From Vibrio sp. MEBiC08052 (lineage in GTDB: Bacteria; Pseudomonadota; Gammaproteobacteria; Enterobacterales; Vibrionaceae), in the NCBI RefSeq assembly GCF_001506075.1, contig NZ_KQ947476.1, positions 115,934 through 179,933 of the forward strand: DNA of 64,000 bases, in the 5' to 3' direction. Below are positions 46,015-55,075 of the stretch, piece by piece. Made by a program: the position numbers and the translations under genes. Under the pieces are notes generated by a model. That model worked only from the letters and a program-made list of their open reading frames with translations. It was not told where the DNA came from and ran no database searches. Positions within the stretch are counted from its first letter, which is position 1; every line of letters begins with the position of its first letter.

Positions 46015-46890
46015 ATGAGAAACCTCAACTTCCATCATCTGCACTACTTCTGGACTGTTGCCAAAGAGGGACATCTGACCCGCGCCGCACAAAAGCTCAA
46101 CGTCTCTCAATCGGCCCTCTCCTCTCAGATCAAACAATTAGAAGGACAGCTCGGCCATAACCTGTTCCATCGCCGAGGACGCACGTTATTACTGACTGAT
46201 GTGGGGCATCTGGTGCTGGAATATGCCGAGAGTATTTTTAATCTCGGCAGTGAGTTACTGTCGATGATGGAAAGCGGTGAACAACACCGCGTCGAACAGC
46301 TGCGGATTGGTGCGGTGGCAACGCTTTCGCGGAACTTTCAGGAGAACTTTCTGCGTCCGGTGATTGGTCGGGATAACGTCAAACTGGCACTGTGCTCTTC
46401 TAACTTTGACGATCTGCTGGAACAGCTTCGCGTGCATAAGCTGGATTTGATTCTCTCCAACCGCCCTGTCGCCTCCGACTCAACGACACCATGGCGGTGT
46501 AAGTTAATTGCACAACAGGGGGTCTGTCTGGTCGGGCCCAATACACCGGAATTCGGGACGTTACGATTTCCACAAGATCTGATGCACACCAAATTACTGC
46601 TACCGGGGCCGGGCAGTGAGATCCGTACTCAGTTTGATTTGTATTGCGAGCAACATGGGTTGTCAGTCACCCCTTATGCAGAAGTTGATGATATGGCGAT
46701 GTTGCGACTGTTGACCCGGGATGCCGGAGCTGTCGCGGTGATTCCCGAAGTCGTGGTACAGGATGAAATTCAGGCCGGCACCCTGAAAAGCTATGCCACC
46801 TTAGATTCTGTCATCGAAAGCTTTTATGCCATTACGGCCAAACGCCATGTGGAACTGCCGATCCTGAAAAAGTTGTTTAAAATTCTTTAA
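46015..46890 (+). CDS. LysR-family regulator divergent from dabBA (NhaR-like)
   Basis: 291 aa LTTR. The winged helix is FWTVAKEGHLTRAAQKLNVS followed by QSALSSQIKQLEGQLG, and the effector domain runs from about 90. The opening LNFHHLHYFWTVAKEG resembles NhaR (NYNHLYYFWHVYKEG). Start at the ATG 46015; a GTG at 46003 also fits. It shares a 110-nt divergent promoter region with dabB and most likely controls it; a carbon-status signal is expected but not shown. Confidence 0.85.
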   Translation: MRNLNFHHLHYFWTVAKEGHLTRAAQKLNVSQSALSSQIKQLEGQLGHNLFHRRGRTLLLTDVGHLVLEYAESIFNLGSELLSMMESGEQHRVEQLRIGAVATLSRNFQENFLRPVIGRDNVKLALCSSNFDDLLEQLRVHKLDLILSNRPVASDSTTPWRCKLIAQQGVCLVGPNTPEFGTLRFPQDLMHTKLLLPGPGSEIRTQFDLYCEQHGLSVTPYAEVDDMAMLRLLTRDAGAVAVIPEVVVQDEIQAGTLKSYATLDSVIESFYAITAKRHVELPILKKLFKIL

Positions 46891-47057
46891 CACACGGCCA
46901 GTGATACCGCGGTGAAGAGGTTGAATCAACTTAAATGCATCAAAGTGAATCAGTTCGCTACCCGCTTAACAAAAAAGTAATTTATTTACATTTACACAAC
47001 AATTTTCTGATATACCTAAGTTGGAACACTATTTCTATAAAGAGAGGAATTGTTGTT

Positions 47058-48695
47058 ATGTTTTTCAGCCTACGCCAAACCAAAATAAGAACACGCCTGT
47101 ATCTGCTACTCTTCGCAAATATTTTATTAATCATGATGTTATTTACCAAAATCTTAATAGAATATAAGCATGATCTCATGGAAGAGAAGCAAATTAAGAC
47201 ACAACATTTAATTGAAAGCACTTATAGCTTGCTCTCTTACTATCACCAATTAGAAACTGAGGGAACGCTGACCCGTCAAGTCGCACAACAACAAGCACAA
47301 CAAGCCATCAAACATCTTCGCTATGGCAAAAATGATTACTTCTGGATCAACGACCTCACTCCCACAATGATCATGCATCCCTTTAAACCGCAGCTGGATG
47401 GCAAAAACCTTTCTCAGGCCAAAGATCCGACCGGAAAAGCGCTCTTTTTAGAGATGGTGCAAGTTGCCAAGAATCAAGGCGGTGGCGTAGTCCATTACAT
47501 GTGGCCCAAACCCGGTTCAGAGACCGATGTAGCAAAGGTCTCTTACATAAAACTATTCAAACCTTGGGGATGGATCATCGGTTCAGGGATTTATGTGGAT
47601 GATGTCGAACAACTGGTTGCAGAGAGAACAACAATGGCTTTGTGGTCTGGATTGTTGATTGTGTTGATCCTGAGCGTATTATCAGCATTGATCATCCGCA
47701 GTATCACGCGCCCCTGCGATACAACCCGTCAAGCTCTGGATGATATTTCTCAGGGAGAAGGTGATTTAACCCGCCAGCTCCCCGTCAATGGTAAAGACGA
47801 ATTCTCTCAGATTGCCGCAGCATTCAACCGGTTTACGATTAAAATTCGTGACGCGATCCAAAACATCACTCCGATTTCGAGTCACCTCACTCATTCCGCA
47901 ACAGACCTCAACGCGGTTGCCGAACAGTCTATCAAAAAATCGGAACAGCAATTACAAGCAGCCAATTCCGTGGCCTCTGCAATGAACCAGTTGCAGTCAA
48001 GCACGCAAGATGTTGCAACAGCGGCAGATGAAGCAGCCCGCTCCGCTCAAATTGCCCGTCAAAAGAGCCAAGAGAGTAGTCAAGTTCTCATCAACGCCTC
48101 CCAATATATGACCTCCTTGTCTGAATTACTGACTGAAACCGAACAAAATACCCAATATCTGACTAAAGATGCGGATAACGTCGGTGAAGTATTGAACGTC
48201 ATTCGGGGGGTCGCTGAACAGACAAATCTGCTGGCACTCAATGCCGCGATTGAAGCCGCTCGCGCAGGTGAACAAGGGCGAGGATTTGCCGTCGTCGCTG
48301 ACGAAGTGCGAACCCTTGCAACCCGAACGCAAAAGAGTACCGATGAAATTGAAGAAATCATTACGGCCTTGCAGAAACGAGCAAGTCATTTAAGTTCGTC
48401 CATGGCTCAAACCAAACAACAGTCACTCGAAACGCAACAAGAAACCCGTAAAGCACAAGAGATGCTCAATGACATCAATGAGCAAATCCATACCATTCAG
48501 GCTCTCAACGAAAATATTGCAGCAGCCTGTCAGCAGCAATCTTCGGCAAGTCAGGATATCAGTCATAACATAACCAATTTAGCCGAGCACAGCCGACAAA
48601 TCACCGAAAGCGCACAGGATATTGGCAACACCAGTCAGAGACTGCTGCAAGACAGCCAATCCTTAAGTCAGAGTTTTAGTGTTTTCAAAACCTAA
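47058..48695 (+). CDS. Methyl-accepting chemotaxis protein with Cache sensor
   Basis: 545 aa inner-membrane chemoreceptor. TM1 (LYLLLFANILLIMMLFTKIL, about 13-32) is followed by a periplasmic single-Cache (sCache_2) domain of about 150 residues with DYFWINDLTPTMIMHPFKPQ and KPWGWIIGSGIYVDDVE. TM2 lies near 200, then HAMP and a signalling coiled coil with the hairpin tip EQTNLLALNAAIEAARAG and GRGFAVVADEVRTLA. Cache proteins of this type often bind small organic acids; ligand not known. Start ATG at 47058 has AGAGAGG upstream. No pentapeptide tether (xWxxF) is seen at the C-terminus. Confidence 0.92.
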   Translation: MFFSLRQTKIRTRLYLLLFANILLIMMLFTKILIEYKHDLMEEKQIKTQHLIESTYSLLSYYHQLETEGTLTRQVAQQQAQQAIKHLRYGKNDYFWINDLTPTMIMHPFKPQLDGKNLSQAKDPTGKALFLEMVQVAKNQGGGVVHYMWPKPGSETDVAKVSYIKLFKPWGWIIGSGIYVDDVEQLVAERTTMALWSGLLIVLILSVLSALIIRSITRPCDTTRQALDDISQGEGDLTRQLPVNGKDEFSQIAAAFNRFTIKIRDAIQNITPISSHLTHSATDLNAVAEQSIKKSEQQLQAANSVASAMNQLQSSTQDVATAADEAARSAQIARQKSQESSQVLINASQYMTSLSELLTETEQNTQYLTKDADNVGEVLNVIRGVAEQTNLLALNAAIEAARAGEQGRGFAVVADEVRTLATRTQKSTDEIEEIITALQKRASHLSSSMAQTKQQSLETQQETRKAQEMLNDINEQIHTIQALNENIAAACQQQSSASQDISHNITNLAEHSRQITESAQDIGNTSQRLLQDSQSLSQSFSVFKT

Positions 48696-48926
48696 CCACT
48701 CTCCTATTAGTCAAGAGGGCAGGCAATTCTCACAGCAAATACCGTATTATTTTAAACATGCGGATTCTGTGAGACGTGCCGATGCAAAGCAGTTTGAATA
48801 GAACGGAATAATTATATTTCCACACGGCCCTATCACGTGATTCAGCGCACCGCTTCAGAGAATATTTTATATATTTAACTCAATAGGATGTATAATCCGA
48901 GGATGATAAATTGAGGGGTGAGTGAC

Positions 48927-49514
48927 ATGCTGTCAAACATCACGAATAAAGAACTATTTCACGTTGCAGTCGATGCTGCCAGACAAAAAAATACCGACGT
49001 TACACTCAGATATTTGAAAGAGCTTATTCACCGGGATCCACAACATCAACATGGTTTATTTTTACTCGGCTCAACTTATACAACGTTGGGTATGTTTGAA
49101 GAAGCCGTTGAATGTCTCAAAAAATCAGTCAGTCAAGATCCCCAATTCTATATGGCGCGTTTTCAGTTAGGGTTATCACAACTCGCTTTATATTTATCCA
49201 CTGAAGGATGCAGCCAATTTGAATATATTATGAACTCAGATGCACCGGCATTTATCAAACAATATTCTCAGGGGTTCATTCTGGTACAAAATAATCAAAA
49301 AGAGCAAGCCATTACATCATTTAAGCAAGGGATTGAACTCGATGAAAATAGCCCGATTCGACATGATATTGAAGATATTATTGAAGCAATCGAGCATATG
49401 CCAGAGCAAACACACATGCTTTCGGATTCTGCCGTAACTCAACAAAACATTGCGGCGGAGCCACCGCAAAGCATGGTCAATAATGACTTTTTCCTGAATG
49501 CTTATCGAAGATAA
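48927..49514 (+). CDS. TPR protein next to the flagellar-type operon
   Basis: 195 aa from the ATG at 48927 (GAGGGG ribosome site; a GTG at 48918 is too close to it). Three or so TPR-like helical pairs are visible, e.g. HGLFLLGSTYTTLGMFEEAV, CLKKSVSQDPQFYMARFQLG and a last 'QEQAITSFKQGIELDENSP'. No signal peptide. A -10-like TATAAT lies at 48891-48896. It precedes a 115 aa unknown gene on the same strand and converges on the flagellar cluster's end. Role unknown; a chaperone or scaffold for the secretion system is possible. Confidence 0.65.
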   Translation: MLSNITNKELFHVAVDAARQKNTDVTLRYLKELIHRDPQHQHGLFLLGSTYTTLGMFEEAVECLKKSVSQDPQFYMARFQLGLSQLALYLSTEGCSQFEYIMNSDAPAFIKQYSQGFILVQNNQKEQAITSFKQGIELDENSPIRHDIEDIIEAIEHMPEQTHMLSDSAVTQQNIAAEPPQSMVNNDFFLNAYRR

Positions 49515-49532
49515 ATAGAAGATAAATCGCAA

Positions 49533-49880
49533 ATGACCAAGATCCAGCGCCCAACCTCGGGAGCGCGCAATATCGGGACAACGACCAAAACAACCTCATC
49601 CAAACCGGTGACCAAAGTCGAATCGGCACCACAAGTCACGGCTGAGAATAACGCGTTGGATCCCAAGGCCATTGAGGCCATTCGAGAACAATTCAAACAC
49701 GACCCCGCTGCGGCGGTAGAGCAACTGAACCGGCGGATTATCGCGTCTCACCCGCTTGGGAATCAACTCAATGCGGAAACCCTGCATAAAATTACCAGTA
49801 AAGTCACGCAAATGATATTAAATCACAATCACAGTGCTGATTTTCTCGAACAATTATTGGGGGATAAATCCCCCAAATAA
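49533..49880 (+). CDS. Unknown small protein with disordered N-terminus
   Basis: 115 aa. The first 40 residues are Thr/Ser/Pro/Lys-rich and probably disordered. The second half forms helices (DPKAIEAIREQFKHDPAAAV, then LHKITSKVTQMILNHN). No family recognised. It follows the TPR gene by 18 nt and is convergent with the TPR gene at 49885. The layout (basic disordered N-terminus, helical C-terminus, near a sigma28 gene) is reminiscent of FlgM-type anti-sigma factors or small secreted substrates, but there is no motif to prove it. Confidence 0.5.
   Translation: MTKIQRPTSGARNIGTTTKTTSSKPVTKVESAPQVTAENNALDPKAIEAIREQFKHDPAAAVEQLNRRIIASHPLGNQLNAETLHKITSKVTQMILNHNHSADFLEQLLGDKSPK
49857..49876. terminator. 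Hairpin between convergent genes
   Basis: 7-bp GC-rich stem TTGGGGG / CCCCCAA with a 6-nt loop, extended by AT pairs with one bulge. It overlaps the last codons of the 49533 gene. No long T-run, so termination is likely but not certain. Confidence 0.5.
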
Positions 49881-49884
49881 TCGT

Positions 49885-50376
49885 TTAGGCAGATAAACTC
49901 ATCGACGATAACATATAGTTTGCCATTTCCACATGACTATCATCCGGATCAACATGATCGATAATATAGTTAAATAATTCGATCGCTTCTTCTTTATTGC
50001 CTTCATCCAAATAGTACAACCCTTTGTTATAAAGCGCAGGCGGAAACATAGGTGCTTGTTCAAGGACTTCATCCCAGACTTGTATCGCCTTGGTATTCTC
50101 TCCCATATTGCGATAAACCATCCCCAAGTGAAACCGCTCAGGCACGACCTCAGGGCGACGGGTCAAAAATTCCTGAAATGCAGCAACCGATTTATCAAAT
50201 AACTCTAAAGCTGCATAAACACGGCCAAGTAATGAATAAACCTCAATCGGAAATTGTTCCTGACGCACAACTAATTTTAATTTTGTCAGCGCACAATCGT
50301 AGTCTTCTTTTAAAAGAGCACTGCGGGATAAAGCAATCAGTTCCTCTGTATCCAGTAACATCGTATTATCTTGCAT
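49885..50376 (-). CDS. TPR protein, last gene of the flagellar-type operon
   Basis: 163 aa, all-helical, with three or four TPR units: PIEVYSLLGRVYAALELFDK, PERFHLGMVYRNMGENTKAI and PALYNKGLYYLDEGNKEEAI. The size and three-repeat form resemble class II type III chaperones (SycD/LcrH-like), but ordinary TPR adaptors look the same. It lies 21 nt behind the 859 aa sugar-enzyme gene and is probably co-transcribed with it. Possible roles: export chaperone or adaptor for glycosylation; inference only. Confidence 0.6.
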   Translation of the reverse strand: MQDNTMLLDTEELIALSRSALLKEDYDCALTKLKLVVRQEQFPIEVYSLLGRVYAALELFDKSVAAFQEFLTRRPEVVPERFHLGMVYRNMGENTKAIQVWDEVLEQAPMFPPALYNKGLYYLDEGNKEEAIELFNYIIDHVDPDDSHVEMANYMLSSMSLSA

Positions 50377-50397
50377 GATGGGTTCTCCGTAATAATT

Positions 50398-52977
50398 TTA
50401 TGATTGACTGAAGCGTAACCAATAATATTGATAAGGTTCCAAGTGCGACGGAAGATGCATGAATTGATCATGATTCTGCAACATATCCATCCACAAGGCA
50501 GACATGAGCTCATGGTGTGACTGATCCAATCTGAGCCGTTTTTTGATTGGCGAAAAATTACCTAAAAATAGAAACGTATTTTTCTGAGATTTTCTGAGAA
50601 AGATAAGATGGCTCTTATCCAGACTTGTCACAAAATCAACGTCATGACCGGATAACTCAGCCAATGACTTTCTCGCCTGAATTAGTTGGTTCAGACCTGT
50701 GTATAGTCTGTTTGAAGTATGGCTCGTTGCGACGGCTTTCGAAGTGCAATCCTCATCGTTACACTGCCGATAGAAGTCATAAACATGGTGTATATCCTCT
50801 GCCTGATAACGACATCGCTCAGACACCTGATAGGGAAAAGACTCATCGCCGAGCAATAATACGGGTAACCCGCCGATAGAAAAGGTCACGGCATACATCA
50901 ACAGAATCCGTTGTATGCTGCGTTCGATACCGGCCGGATTATGGGTGTTAACAGCCTTCAGCAGACCAGCCAGAGAAGCGGTAGATCCCAACAAATGCCG
51001 CTGAAATGACTCACATCCAATCGGAAAATATTGATCATGCCGATTGAGATAAAAGTGATGAACCTTACGGTAAAACGCCTCGACATCTTGCTCTTGCGTC
51101 TCTGCAATCAGACGATCATTGAAAGTCCACACGATGCCATGACTATCATTGACCTGATTCAGCCATGCCGCATGACGATCAAGCAATGGGAACTGCCGGG
51201 TCTGCGCCTGAAGGAGCGAAGTCTCCATCGACATCAGTGAATACCATAACGCAGCGGTTAAGCCGGGGCGGTGATGAACCGGTAATGACACCCCGGTCGG
51301 TGACTGGAAAATACGGGGGATCGCGTGCTCATGCCAGATCACCGATGTCCCGGGCTGATAAATTTCAGCCAAAAGATGTATGAGTTCACCATATAGCGAC
51401 GACAGTGCATCTTCTTGATGCACTGTCAACTGAACCCAGTCCGGCTGATGTGCAAGTGCAGCAAACACCTCATCACAGATGGTGGTGAATCGTACCATCG
51501 GTGGCGTAGTCGTCATGTCTGCAAGTTCCAAACATAAACAGAGACACATCTGGTATTGATGACAATAGGCAACGGCCTGAGTCAATAATTGCGGTGCAAC
51601 CCCATCACTGCCCGGAACCCGGTACACCTGAATATAATTCACGCCCAGTTGGTGTAGATAATCGATATTGGCAAATAAAACCGTCTCGTGATTAACAATA
51701 AAATCGAGATAAACCGAGCCACCGATGTAATAGTTCTGTCGCAGATCATGATGTGATGTTGCTTCTCTCCACTGCCCTTGAGCGGCTTTTGTCAGGATCA
51801 CATGCAAACCATCGGAGATCAATTGGGGCGCACATTCACCACATAGTGTTTCAGCAATCTCACACAAGCGTTGAAACCGCTGACAGAAGTCATGCTGAAT
51901 CCGTTTCATGAGGTCACGCGGTTCAAGCGATGTAATGGCTTGAATACAGGCCTGCAAGAGCGGTGCTCGCTGTTGGGAGCCCTGACTAATCAGGTAATCT
52001 CCGGGATAAACTTTGTGCTCGACATCATCAATCTGACACAGCAAGTCATGATCTTCGAGCGCATGAATCAAGTTGACATCATCCAGCGCAATTTTCTGCT
52101 CAAATAACGTGGCTAATAAGGCTTTATCGCCCGACAAATAAGTATCTCTGGCTTGTAGGTGGAGCAGACTAATAAAATCTCCGGCTCTTGGCTCACCACG
52201 CCATAGATCGGAAAAATCCCCCAACCGCTCATATTTTTTGATAAAAGAGTCGAGTGTCGGGCATGGAAAATGAAGAATACAGGTATCATCCTGATGCCAC
52301 TCGGCTGTCGGCTCTTGTTCCGTATTAAAAAAGTGCACGCTGTCGATCGTGATCTCAGCCGAAAGATGCACAGCCGACTTACCGTTCTGATAAAAGTGGA
52401 AGTAATACTCGGGTTTGATCTGATGTGCTTGCAGAAATTCTCGCTGCTGAGATGAAAACTCCCAGACGTTATTTTTAAAATAGTTTTTCTTAAAATAAAT
52501 ACGACGATTGAATGGCTTGGTATTCGGCCGGGAATGGATCAGAGCTTCGAGATTACGATAAATAACATTTTTAATCTGTTTCTGATTAAGCTTCTCAAAA
52601 TGAGCCTGAATATGAATTTCCCGGGTATAGAAAAGCTCATCAGAATCAATATGAACCAGCCATTGCATTTGCTCTTTTCTTGCCAGTTCGATGGTCAGCC
52701 GAACATTTGTTTCCTGTCGGATCATCACTTCATCTTCATAAGCCGCAGCGTCAGAAGGATTGAACTGAGATAAAAACAGGATCGATTGTTGTCTCCACGC
52801 TTCATCCATCACCTGGACATAAACCTGAGGATAGAGCTGCGCAACATAAATCGCAGGGTCTTGAGGGTCATCAAAATAGAGATAAATCCGTTCAAACCCA
52901 ACAGACAAATGGTAGCGTATAAAATAGTCGATCCGACTGATATCATCAGCGACAGTGGCGACAACCGCATGGCTCAT
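50398..52977 (-). CDS. Glycosyltransferase fused to a degenerate amylosucrase-like GH13 domain
   Basis: 859 aa, no TM or signal peptide. Residues about 1-300 form a GT-A fold glycosyltransferase (GT92/GT2-like) with IDYFIRYHLSVGFERIYLYF at the start and a metal-binding DSD at 111-113 (LVHIDSDELFY). The second half (about 400-859) resembles amylosucrase-type GH13: GSTASLAGLLKAV, FSIGGLPVLLLGDESF and a final beta domain (FLFLGNFSP). The catalytic region is eroded. Where amylosucrase has HDDIGWTF this reads SHGIVWTF, so the conserved His and Asp are Ser and His, and no RxDA nucleophile block is recognisable. Probably a glycan-binding or scaffold half with an active transferase. Position suggests modification of a secreted subunit. 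Confidence 0.7.
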   Translation of the reverse strand: MSHAVVATVADDISRIDYFIRYHLSVGFERIYLYFDDPQDPAIYVAQLYPQVYVQVMDEAWRQQSILFLSQFNPSDAAAYEDEVMIRQETNVRLTIELARKEQMQWLVHIDSDELFYTREIHIQAHFEKLNQKQIKNVIYRNLEALIHSRPNTKPFNRRIYFKKNYFKNNVWEFSSQQREFLQAHQIKPEYYFHFYQNGKSAVHLSAEITIDSVHFFNTEQEPTAEWHQDDTCILHFPCPTLDSFIKKYERLGDFSDLWRGEPRAGDFISLLHLQARDTYLSGDKALLATLFEQKIALDDVNLIHALEDHDLLCQIDDVEHKVYPGDYLISQGSQQRAPLLQACIQAITSLEPRDLMKRIQHDFCQRFQRLCEIAETLCGECAPQLISDGLHVILTKAAQGQWREATSHHDLRQNYYIGGSVYLDFIVNHETVLFANIDYLHQLGVNYIQVYRVPGSDGVAPQLLTQAVAYCHQYQMCLCLCLELADMTTTPPMVRFTTICDEVFAALAHQPDWVQLTVHQEDALSSLYGELIHLLAEIYQPGTSVIWHEHAIPRIFQSPTGVSLPVHHRPGLTAALWYSLMSMETSLLQAQTRQFPLLDRHAAWLNQVNDSHGIVWTFNDRLIAETQEQDVEAFYRKVHHFYLNRHDQYFPIGCESFQRHLLGSTASLAGLLKAVNTHNPAGIERSIQRILLMYAVTFSIGGLPVLLLGDESFPYQVSERCRYQAEDIHHVYDFYRQCNDEDCTSKAVATSHTSNRLYTGLNQLIQARKSLAELSGHDVDFVTSLDKSHLIFLRKSQKNTFLFLGNFSPIKKRLRLDQSHHELMSALWMDMLQNHDQFMHLPSHLEPYQYYWLRFSQS

Positions 52978-52991
52978 CCTAAGACTCTCTC

Positions 52992-53651
52992 TTAAAAGTC
53001 ATACAAATTCTCACTCTCTAATCTCTGTTTCATTGCCAGAATTGACTTTGCATGTAACTGAGAAACCCTTGCTTTACTAACCTGCATTAATTCAGCTATA
53101 TCCGTAAATGAAACAAACTGAAAATAATGCAAAGTCATAATTTTGCGTTGCTGATACGGAAGGAGTTCAATAAATTCGCGGATCATATCCAAGGCTTCAT
53201 CTTGCTGATACAGACGGTATCCGTCGTCAGAGATGTCCTCAGAAAAAATATTCTCCTGCTCTTCATCAAGATAACTCGAAAATGCCAGTTCAATGACAAG
53301 CTCAGCGTAGCTTTCCAGATCCGTCAGTGGCTGCTCCTGTTGAAAACTATCTAACCGCTCCTGATTCAAGCGATATCGCCAATGAAGTAAGCTGCCAGAA
53401 TCTGAAAATTTATAGATATTATTGAGAATGGTTCCTTTAACGCGTAGGTAAGCAAAACTGGTAAATTTAGCGGATGCCTGTTGATCGAAATGCTTGGCCG
53501 ACTCAATTAAACCAAGCGAGCCATACTGAATAAAGTCATTGAACTCTACACCAGGTGCATAGTATTTAAGATAGAAATTTTTCACGATTCTTCTGAGCCA
53601 GCCAGAATAGAGAAAAACAATATCGGTCGTATCTTTATTAGATTCGGACAT
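52992..53651 (-). CDS. Sigma-28 (FliA/LafS-type) sigma factor
   Basis: 219 aa. Region 2 contains FNDFIQYGSLGLIESAKHFD and KFTSFAYLRVKGTILN, with the -10 recognition helix. Region 4 has LPYQQRKIMTLHYFQFVSFT followed by DIAELMQVSKARVSQLHAKS. The RVSQLH core is the sigma28 signature. It lies between fliP and the glycosyltransferase on the same strand with about 14-nt gaps, so the apparatus carries its own late-gene sigma factor. It is a little shorter than FliA (about 240 aa). Its target promoters should be in the rest of the cluster outside the window. Confidence 0.88.
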   Translation of the reverse strand: MSESNKDTTDIVFLYSGWLRRIVKNFYLKYYAPGVEFNDFIQYGSLGLIESAKHFDQQASAKFTSFAYLRVKGTILNNIYKFSDSGSLLHWRYRLNQERLDSFQQEQPLTDLESYAELVIELAFSSYLDEEQENIFSEDISDDGYRLYQQDEALDMIREFIELLPYQQRKIMTLHYFQFVSFTDIAELMQVSKARVSQLHAKSILAMKQRLESENLYDF

Positions 53652-53664
53652 GACTCATCAACGA

Positions 53665-54450
53665 CTATTGATAAACACTACTAATCAGGGCACTTGATAA
53701 CAGCGCCCAACCGTCTGCCAACACAAAAACCAGTATTTTAATCGGCATTGAAATGGTCATCGGTGGCAACATGATCATCCCTAACCCCATCAATATACTT
53801 GCCACAATCAAATCAATCAGAATAAAAGGAATGAACAGAATAAACCCGATCTGAAATGCCACTTTTATTTCGCTCAACATAAACGCAGGTAACAGCGTCA
53901 TATAAGATACGTCAGAGAGATTATCCGGTGGCGTCCCTTTTGTTGCGTCAATCAACATATTAAATGTATCTTCATCGGTATGGGCAATCATGAAGCGTTT
54001 CAACTCATCGGCACCAACGGTGACTGATTGTTCCAATGACTGAGTTTCATTTAAATACGGCGTGATGGCCTGACTGTAGACATGATTGAAAACGGGGGAC
54101 ATGGAAAAAAAGGTCAAAAATAGTGACAGCAAAACAATAACGACATTCGGTGGTGTCGATTGGAGTCCCAGTGCCATTCTTAACATGGAAAGCACAATAA
54201 TGATGCGGGCAAAAGACGTCGATGCAATGACCGCAGCCGGAATAAACGACAGGCTGGTCACGATCACCATATATTTAACCGGTGCTCGCCAATCCTGATC
54301 GAGTGATGAAAAAAGATTCCCGGTCAAAGATGCTGAAGGACTGGTTGTTATTTGATTTGCTGCCAATGAAAGTGATGAAAAAAACACCAATGCAAAAACA
54401 GCAAATATCTTCCAGTTAAATTTGATCATGTTTATTTTTATTATTTTCAT
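53665..54450 (-). CDS. fliP: Flagellar export gate protein FliP
   Basis: Pore subunit of the flagellar type III export gate in the inner membrane. 261 aa with an N-terminal signal-like segment (IFAVFALVFFSSLSLA) and four TM segments. Conserved blocks are SFARIIIVLSMLRMALGLQS, PPNVVIVLLSLFLTFFSMSP, LLPAFMLSEIKVAFQIGFIL and MGLGMIMLPPMTISMPIKIL. Start at ATG 54450 overlaps fliO; ATG 54429 is possible. fliQ, fliR, flhB and flhA do not follow it here, unlike the usual order; a sigma factor does. Confidence 0.93.
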   Translation of the reverse strand: MKIIKINMIKFNWKIFAVFALVFFSSLSLAANQITTSPSASLTGNLFSSLDQDWRAPVKYMVIVTSLSFIPAAVIASTSFARIIIVLSMLRMALGLQSTPPNVVIVLLSLFLTFFSMSPVFNHVYSQAITPYLNETQSLEQSVTVGADELKRFMIAHTDEDTFNMLIDATKGTPPDNLSDVSYMTLLPAFMLSEIKVAFQIGFILFIPFILIDLIVASILMGLGMIMLPPMTISMPIKILVFVLADGWALLSSALISSVYQ

Positions 54451-54742
54451 CAGTTATCAGTTGTATATGATGTTTAGATTCAACAATGGTGAATTCACGT
54501 CCGTCTTTTTCCATGACAATAACTGTTGTCTCTGGTGTGACTCTTTTTATCTCGAGTGTACTTAGCTTGGCGTTGTGTGGTTTTACCGGCAAGGCTTTCG
54601 CCAACCAGTTTCTTTTAAACAGAAACAACCATGCAATCCCCACCAGTAAAATAACAATCAGAATCAGCAGTGGCGTAAAGTGATAATCGCCCGCACTTTT
54701 AAATACCAACTGACTGACGTCTTCCTGACCATTTTCGACCAT
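54416..54742 (-). CDS. fliO: Flagellar protein FliO
   Basis: Helps assemble the FliP pore. 108 aa with a single TM segment (FTPLLILIVILLVGIAWLFLF, about 22-42) and a cytosolic domain (LEIKRVTPETTVIVMEKDGR). Identification is from topology, size and position between fliN and fliP; the family is weakly conserved. It overlaps the start of fliP by 35 nt. Confidence 0.78.
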   Translation of the reverse strand: MVENGQEDVSQLVFKSAGDYHFTPLLILIVILLVGIAWLFLFKRNWLAKALPVKPHNAKLSTLEIKRVTPETTVIVMEKDGREFTIVESKHHIQLITDENNKNKHDQI

Positions 54743-54747
54743 GGCAA

Positions 54748-55068
54748 CTACTCCAAAATATCGATGATTTCGACACCATAATAGTCACCACAAGCGACCA
54801 GCAGCCCTTTGCCGATGGTCTTTTTATTCAGCACAATATCGACCGGACTATTAATGTAATTATTCAGCTGAATGACGCTGCCTTTCTTCCAAGAAAAAAG
54901 CTCGTCTATTTTAACCGTTACTGTTCCGACCTTAATTTCGACATCCACTTCCACATCTTCAATGACACTGGTTTTCCAAACCGGTGCACTTTTATGCGTT
55001 TCATCTTTGATTTCTTCATAAACCACGTCACGCATTGCATGTTGAACTGAAGCTACATCACTCATCAT
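54748..55068 (-). CDS. fliN: C-ring protein FliN
   Basis: 106 aa: a short N-terminal helix and a SpoA domain with DVEVDVEIKVGTVTVKIDEL, GSVIQLNNYINSPVDIVLNK and GLLVACGDYYGVEIIDI. This is the standard FliN/SctQ C-terminal fold. In flagella FliN docks the FliH-FliI export ATPase and CheY. It follows fliM by 7 nt. Confidence 0.88.
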   Translation of the reverse strand: MMSDVASVQHAMRDVVYEEIKDETHKSAPVWKTSVIEDVEVDVEIKVGTVTVKIDELFSWKKGSVIQLNNYINSPVDIVLNKKTIGKGLLVACGDYYGVEIIDILE

Positions 55069-55075
55069 TATTCGC

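Noticed and set aside
33700..46900. CRISPR array or integron in the accessory region
   Set aside because: No regularly spaced direct repeats, no cas genes, and no integron attC-like series were seen.
50398..52977. Active amylosucrase or alpha-amylase
   Set aside because: Conserved catalytic residues are replaced and the N-terminal half is a glycosyltransferase.
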